The notes beneath the pieces were generated by a model. The model searched no databases. It saw only the letters and a list, made by a program, of their open reading frames with translations, and had not been told where the DNA came from. From Druceiella hillmani (lineage: Eukaryota; Arthropoda; Insecta; Lepidoptera; Hepialidae): 64,000 nt of DNA. The number at the start of each line of letters is the position of its first letter. Positions within the stretch are counted from its first letter, which is position 1. The stretch spans positions 3,092,001 to 3,156,000 of the forward strand of contig JAYKKI010000138.1 of assembly GCA_039881145.1 (NCBI GenBank), written 5' to 3'. Of this stretch, positions 48,912 through 64,000 are shown one piece after another. Both the position numbers and the translations under genes were made by a program.

Positions 48912-48946
48912 CATTAGTATTGAATCACTTTAAACAACCAATCAGA
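48912..48946 (+). repeat. 35-bp repeat, copy 2
   Basis: 'cattagtattgaatcacttt' and the next 15 bases match 47496-47530 at 32 of 35 positions, same orientation. Confidence 0.6.
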
Positions 48947-49100
48947 TTCACTGATCATCAGTCGCTCATTATTAATCTTTTGTGTGCAATGTTATTAACC
49001 CACAGTCTTGCATCTGCTCGATTTCCTTTTACATCTTATCGTGCAACAGCTAATTTGAACTTTGCTTAATTGAAGCTCTACGACTTTTAAAAAATTTTAC

Positions 49101-49665
49101 GAAAAAGATAACGGCGAGTCTTACGAAGACTTGGAGAACGCTTCGCAGAAATGTGCTTTGAAGAAATCACCCCTTACGGTGGAGGCTCCATAATGTTTTG
49201 GGCGGTATTAACTCAGATGTCCGTACCGAGTTAGTTTTTATTTTAAATAGCAAACTTAATACGCAAAGGTACATAACAAAAGCTCTTATTCCTCTTGCCC
49301 AATCCGCATTAATAGCAGTTAGAGGCGAGTCCATTTTGATGGACGACAACGCTCGCGCCCACCGCTCTAGAGGGGTTGATGCGTATATACAGGAGGCCGG
49401 AATTCGTCGGTTGGACTGGCCAGCTATAAACCCCGGCCTCAATCCGGTAGAACACATATGGGATAATCTCAAACGACGCGTCAGAATCGTAAAACCAGCT
49501 ACAGAAAACATTCAGGCCCTTAAAAACATGATCGTCGCTGAATGGGAACGTATTCCTCAGGAAATTGTAAAAAACGTCGTCGAAAGCATGCCTAGCAGAT
49601 TAAGCGCATTGATTTTAGTTAATAGAAGGCCATACTCGCTACTAAATTTTAAAATTTTGTGTTAA
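49101..49665 (+). pseudogene. Tc1-family (DD34E) transposase relic
   Basis: C-terminal half of a Tc1/mariner DDE transposase. The main frame (49198-49665) includes 'GGI', then 'MDDNARAH' with the second catalytic Asp at 49345-49347, 'LDWPAINPGLNPVEHIWD' with the catalytic Glu at 49450-49452, and 'LKRRVR'. Asp and Glu are separated by 34 residues, the Tc1 spacing. Upstream in another frame lies 'LGERFAEMCFEEITPYGGGS' then 'IMFWG'; one base is missing near 49200 between this and the main frame. A second one-base loss occurs near 49114, after 'DNG'. The N-terminal DNA-binding region and first catalytic Asp are gone, and no terminal inverted repeats were found. It is a dead copy. An 'aataaa' lies at about 49686. 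Confidence 0.92.
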
Positions 49666-49669
49666 ATTA

Positions 49670-52599
49670 ATAAAAAATATTCAAAAATAAACTTTAGCCA
49701 TTTTTAATGTACCAGTATGAAAACCCTCGTCTGTGGACTTTACATTGTTTTTTTTTTATTTATTGACATTTTTAATGACTGAAGTAGGTAAAAACGATAT
49801 CTCAATAATAAATAAAAATATTCTCATTATATCGCCATATAAAATACATCAAACAATAATAAAATAATTCTGATATGGTTTATAGGAATAAGTGCCCGTT
49901 TTTCTTACAAAAGAGTGTTTATACATATATACACATACATAGTTTCGAAAATAAGGGTGAGGGCATTATAACTAGTCTTTTGAAAGGATACTTCATATTA
50001 CCTTTTTATTGACAACATATTTATGTTATATATATATTGCCCAGTATATTCTTCAAAGGTGAGAGGAAAATATCTTAGTCACCTATATCTCTTAAAGTAA
50101 TTAAGAATTTACTCAGGTACTCAATTCTTAGGTCCTTTGTTATATTGACTTTTTTAAAGATTTTTAACACATAAATTAAAAAAGTTAAGGGGAAGAAAAC
50201 TCTTTAAAATGCTTGAGAATCTAAGATATGGTCTAGATTTACAAAAAAAAACAATTGTATATTTTCGATTTCGTTTTCTAAAAGCGCTCCAATAAATATT
50301 TCATTCGATGGAATCTTAGAGGTAAAATTATTTCAGTTCCAAAGTAAATATAGGTATTTAAAAAAAAATTGTATGTCCAAGAAGTTCATTAAAATTTCTG
50401 TAACATAGGCTTTAAATTGAAAAAGATAAGAATGGACGGACTGGCAATTGCGTATAATGTAAATATAAGGTTACCTTTTGATAATCTGATTAAGGAACTT
50501 TAAAGAGGATATATGCCGACATTTAAAAAAAATACCAGTTAAAAATAGTTAGTAAAATAAAATGCGAAATTCCGTTTACCAAACTTTCTTGAATATAATG
50601 TGAATACAAGAAAATAGATGCGCGAAAGAATGTATGGTATAATACAATACATAAAAGGTATCCTGTACATACATTTTTAACTAATTCCTTTTATTAAATT
50701 GAAAGAAAATCAGTGCTAAATTTGGTATTGGGTAGTTTTAGATACTACACGTGTACATGCGCATAAACACGAATATTCTTTGATGTATTAAATTCCTGTC
50801 AAAATTCAGGCTAACATTTTTGAAATATTTCTCTCGAAAATAAAGATACTAAGTACACTGCTATGTAACGAATGGCTATTAAACATACTAGAAAATAGTT
50901 GTCCAATTCCAATGTTCCAATAACCGAGTACCGAACCAAAACATGAAAACAAAGTCTGAAATAATAGTCTGTTCCAAGCAAAACTACACAGTTGCAAAAT
51001 ATAATTTCAAGACTAGAGAGACGGGGTAAAATTCTTGGACACTTAGCCTTTAAAAATTTCCAATTTCTCTCTCTCTTAATGATATTACAAAAATTGGTAA
51101 ATTTTATCGGTCTATTTTAAGCAGATATTGGCGAATAATATCAAAAAATCATAAAAAATTTGATGCTCAGAATGATTTTAAAGAAAAATATAATGCGAAT
51201 AACGGTGAAATAAGTTTTTATTCACAAAAGTGAAATGAAATTTAGTTAAGAGGAAAAATAAACGAAACTGAAAGAGAAAAAAAAACAGGAAATATAACGA
51301 TACAAAGAAGTTGTAAAGTTTAAAAAATCAAATTCAACAATAAGCTCTTTGATATTCCTATACCTTTGTTTCCTCTACCTATAGACCTACAGATTTCTAA
51401 GCATTTATATCTTTGTCAGATAGCGTAAACTACCATGATAGAAAGTTCATGTATAATATTTTTTACTAATACAATATTTCTTCCAACATTGTGGAACTTA
51501 GTATGAATATTATTTACATTCTCCACTATAATTGGCATATTTAAGTAATATTATAATATCCTGTGGTTAATGCATTTAGTATCCAAAATCACTTAAATGG
51601 TTGTACATTAATAAATATAATTCATAGCCCAAATTTTTATATTAGTCTATAATTATTCAATATACAAATGTATGTGCTTCTAACATTCCACTTTATGTTT
51701 GTTAAAGAGGACTATTGAGGTTATACTCCAAGCATAATTTTCTAATGTCATCTTAAAAATTAAGGCTCTCGAGAAATGTCAATCTTAGTTGATAGTCAAT
51801 GAAGGCTTCAATCCTTAATCGAATGCATACACACCAAAATGATGTGGCTGCAGCAAAATATGCAACATATGTATAGCTAAGATAGAGCTGATAGCTGAAA
51901 GGGGAATTTATTAAGCACATTACCAAAACATATATTGTTTTGTGATTAAATAGAGTTATTTTTTTATAGGGAAAATTCTGGAAATATTCTGTGTGATCCA
52001 CTATATTAAAAAGTTAAATAAGTTTGGTGTTTTTATTGAAATAATTAAAAGTTTCAAGGTAAACTCTCATAGCAAAAGTCTGGAATTCATATTTCTATAA
52101 ATTCTATAAACATTTTGAGAAACCTCGTAAAAACTAGGATTTTTTTATATAAACTGTGAATTTTCCGAAAAGCGAAAATTTATCAAACAATATATTCCAG
52201 CTGGGATCGTAATAAGAATAAACTTCTGTCTAAGCAAAAACTTGCAGTCCTTGATTTACTTACTTTACTTACTTGGTCACCGTATAAACGTTAAAACTTC
52301 TTAGAAAAATTAAAGTTTCAATCAAAATTATGGTAATTTTCACTTATGATTATCCTCCTTTCTATGAAATTAGTAATGAAATCTTATGGGGAACACTTAA
52401 GGTTTCTTGCCTAGATAAAAAATGACTGGGGAACTTTCGCTATACCAGTTTGTTAGAACATCGCAACTTTTATTTGTTTAACCTAGAAAGGCAATATATC
52501 GCCAGTTGCATGGTTATTTTATTGTTAAGGTACCGAAATGTGAAAAATATAAAATTTGCGTTTTATTTCTTTAATTTTTTCTCTAGAAATATTTTAGTA
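49670..52599. other. Stretch with little supported content
   Basis: No gene. The segment 50335-50510 ('gaatggacggactggcaatt', then 'aaggttaccttttgataatc' and 'taaggaactttaaagagg') is probably a very worn 3' end of the repeat family seen at 41832. ORFs at 50806-50997, 51753-52001 and 52450-52683 carry no motif; the last is partly created by the palindrome that follows. Confidence 0.45.
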
Positions 52600-52654
52600 A
52601 TATTGAAGTATTTAAAGATACGTAAAATTTACGTATCTTTAAATACTTCAATAT
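52600..52654. repeat. Perfect 27-bp palindrome, 1-base spacer
   Basis: Arms 52600-52626 and 52628-52654 are exact reverse complements around a single A at 52627. It has the same architecture as 27717-27801 with a different sequence. Confidence 0.93.
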
Positions 52655-52859
52655 CTCTTATATATTTTCTGTTAATAATTTAAAAATAGGCAATAAAATT
52701 TTAATAAAGTTTCCCAGTTCTCTTCGCAATACAAAAGACAAAATGTAAAAAAGTATAAATAGAAGTAAAACAATCGGAAATGTTTTCCCCGCATATTACA
52801 TTCTTTGATTTAAATTAATAAACGAAAAAGGAAATTAATAACTTAAATATAAGTACACT

Positions 52860-53032
52860 GTAGCCCATACAGGCCCGGTCCTAGTCGATGACAAATTTCA
52901 AGTCGTTTCCTAAATTCCGCCAGCCGTCTCCAGGGACATTTTCCATAGGTCTACTACAATATCATCAACCTTTATTAGTTTAGCGTTCAAAACTTTCTTC
53001 GGGGTACTATCAAAGCAATCTGGATCGCCGTA
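52860..53032 (-). pseudogene. Broken coding remnant, unidentified protein
   Basis: The reverse strand from 53032 reads 'YGDPDCFDSTPKKVLN' and, in the same frame, 'DDIVVDLWKMSLETA'. After a single-base offset near 52922 it continues 'WRNLGNDLKFVID', a TAG where TGG (Trp) would fit, then 'DRACMGY'. About 57 codons of ordinary, well-mixed protein in a G+C-richer patch, broken by one frame change and one stop, look like a decayed exon or a retrocopy fragment. An in-frame TAA precedes it and another frame seems to carry on upstream to about 53100. I do not recognise the family. Confidence 0.45.
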
Positions 53033-53100
53033 TTAGTCACCACGCTCTGATTTCAATCAACAATCGTCTCAAAAAGAAGTCGTATCTTAAGATTGATTTT

Positions 53101-64000
<10,900 letters not shown>

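Noticed and set aside
49167..49511. 114-codon reverse ORF
   Set aside because: Antisense shadow of the Tc1 transposase relic, which has clear catalytic motifs on the + strand.

Overview
The window looks like a gene-poor, very A+T-rich (roughly 70-75% by eye) stretch of an animal nuclear genome, most likely a moth or butterfly. The Lepidoptera call rests on remembered repeat families: copies ending in a form of 'ggtacggaaccctaaaaa', 'tgaagtcggt' motifs beside a tandem array, and LINE tails with 'gcgcgaaag...acaaac'. It also fits the many (TA)n and (CA)n arrays and a Tc1-family transposase relic. I find no intact, confidently identifiable protein-coding gene, rRNA, CRISPR or bacterial-type operon. 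The window reads as intergenic DNA or the inside of a very large intron.

Layout. 1-3.3 kb is plain A+T-rich DNA. 3.3-4.8 kb is a repeat with 'tgaagtcggt' motifs around a three-unit, 130-bp array. 7.06-7.70 kb is a decayed interspersed repeat. 8.07-8.36 kb is a palindromic element with a 16-bp target duplication; a second copy lies at 45.2-45.5 kb with an 11-bp duplication. 10.1-10.4 kb is an open stretch with a 45-bp internal repeat. 12.4-14.1 kb has the least A+T-rich non-repeat sequence, with one exon-like segment and one 71-codon reverse ORF. 16-28 kb holds near-perfect hairpins, two copies of a short repeat and decayed interspersed repeats.

From about 29 to 40 kb lies an old, rearranged segmental duplication. 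Three block types (called Z, X and Y here) occur two or three times each, with no shared open reading frame. 41.8-45.5 kb is dense in decayed interspersed repeats, a possible tRNA-derived SINE head and microsatellites. 49.1-49.7 kb is a broken Tc1-type transposase. 52.6 kb has a 27-bp perfect palindrome, and 52.86-53.03 kb a broken reverse-strand coding remnant that I cannot name. 53-64 kb is mostly featureless apart from a (CA)n(TA)n array at 58.9-59.1 kb.

No set of genes works together here. The biology visible is transposon decay, local duplication and repeated formation of perfect inverted repeats. Many long-looking ORFs are microsatellite translations (Ile-Tyr runs) or chance.
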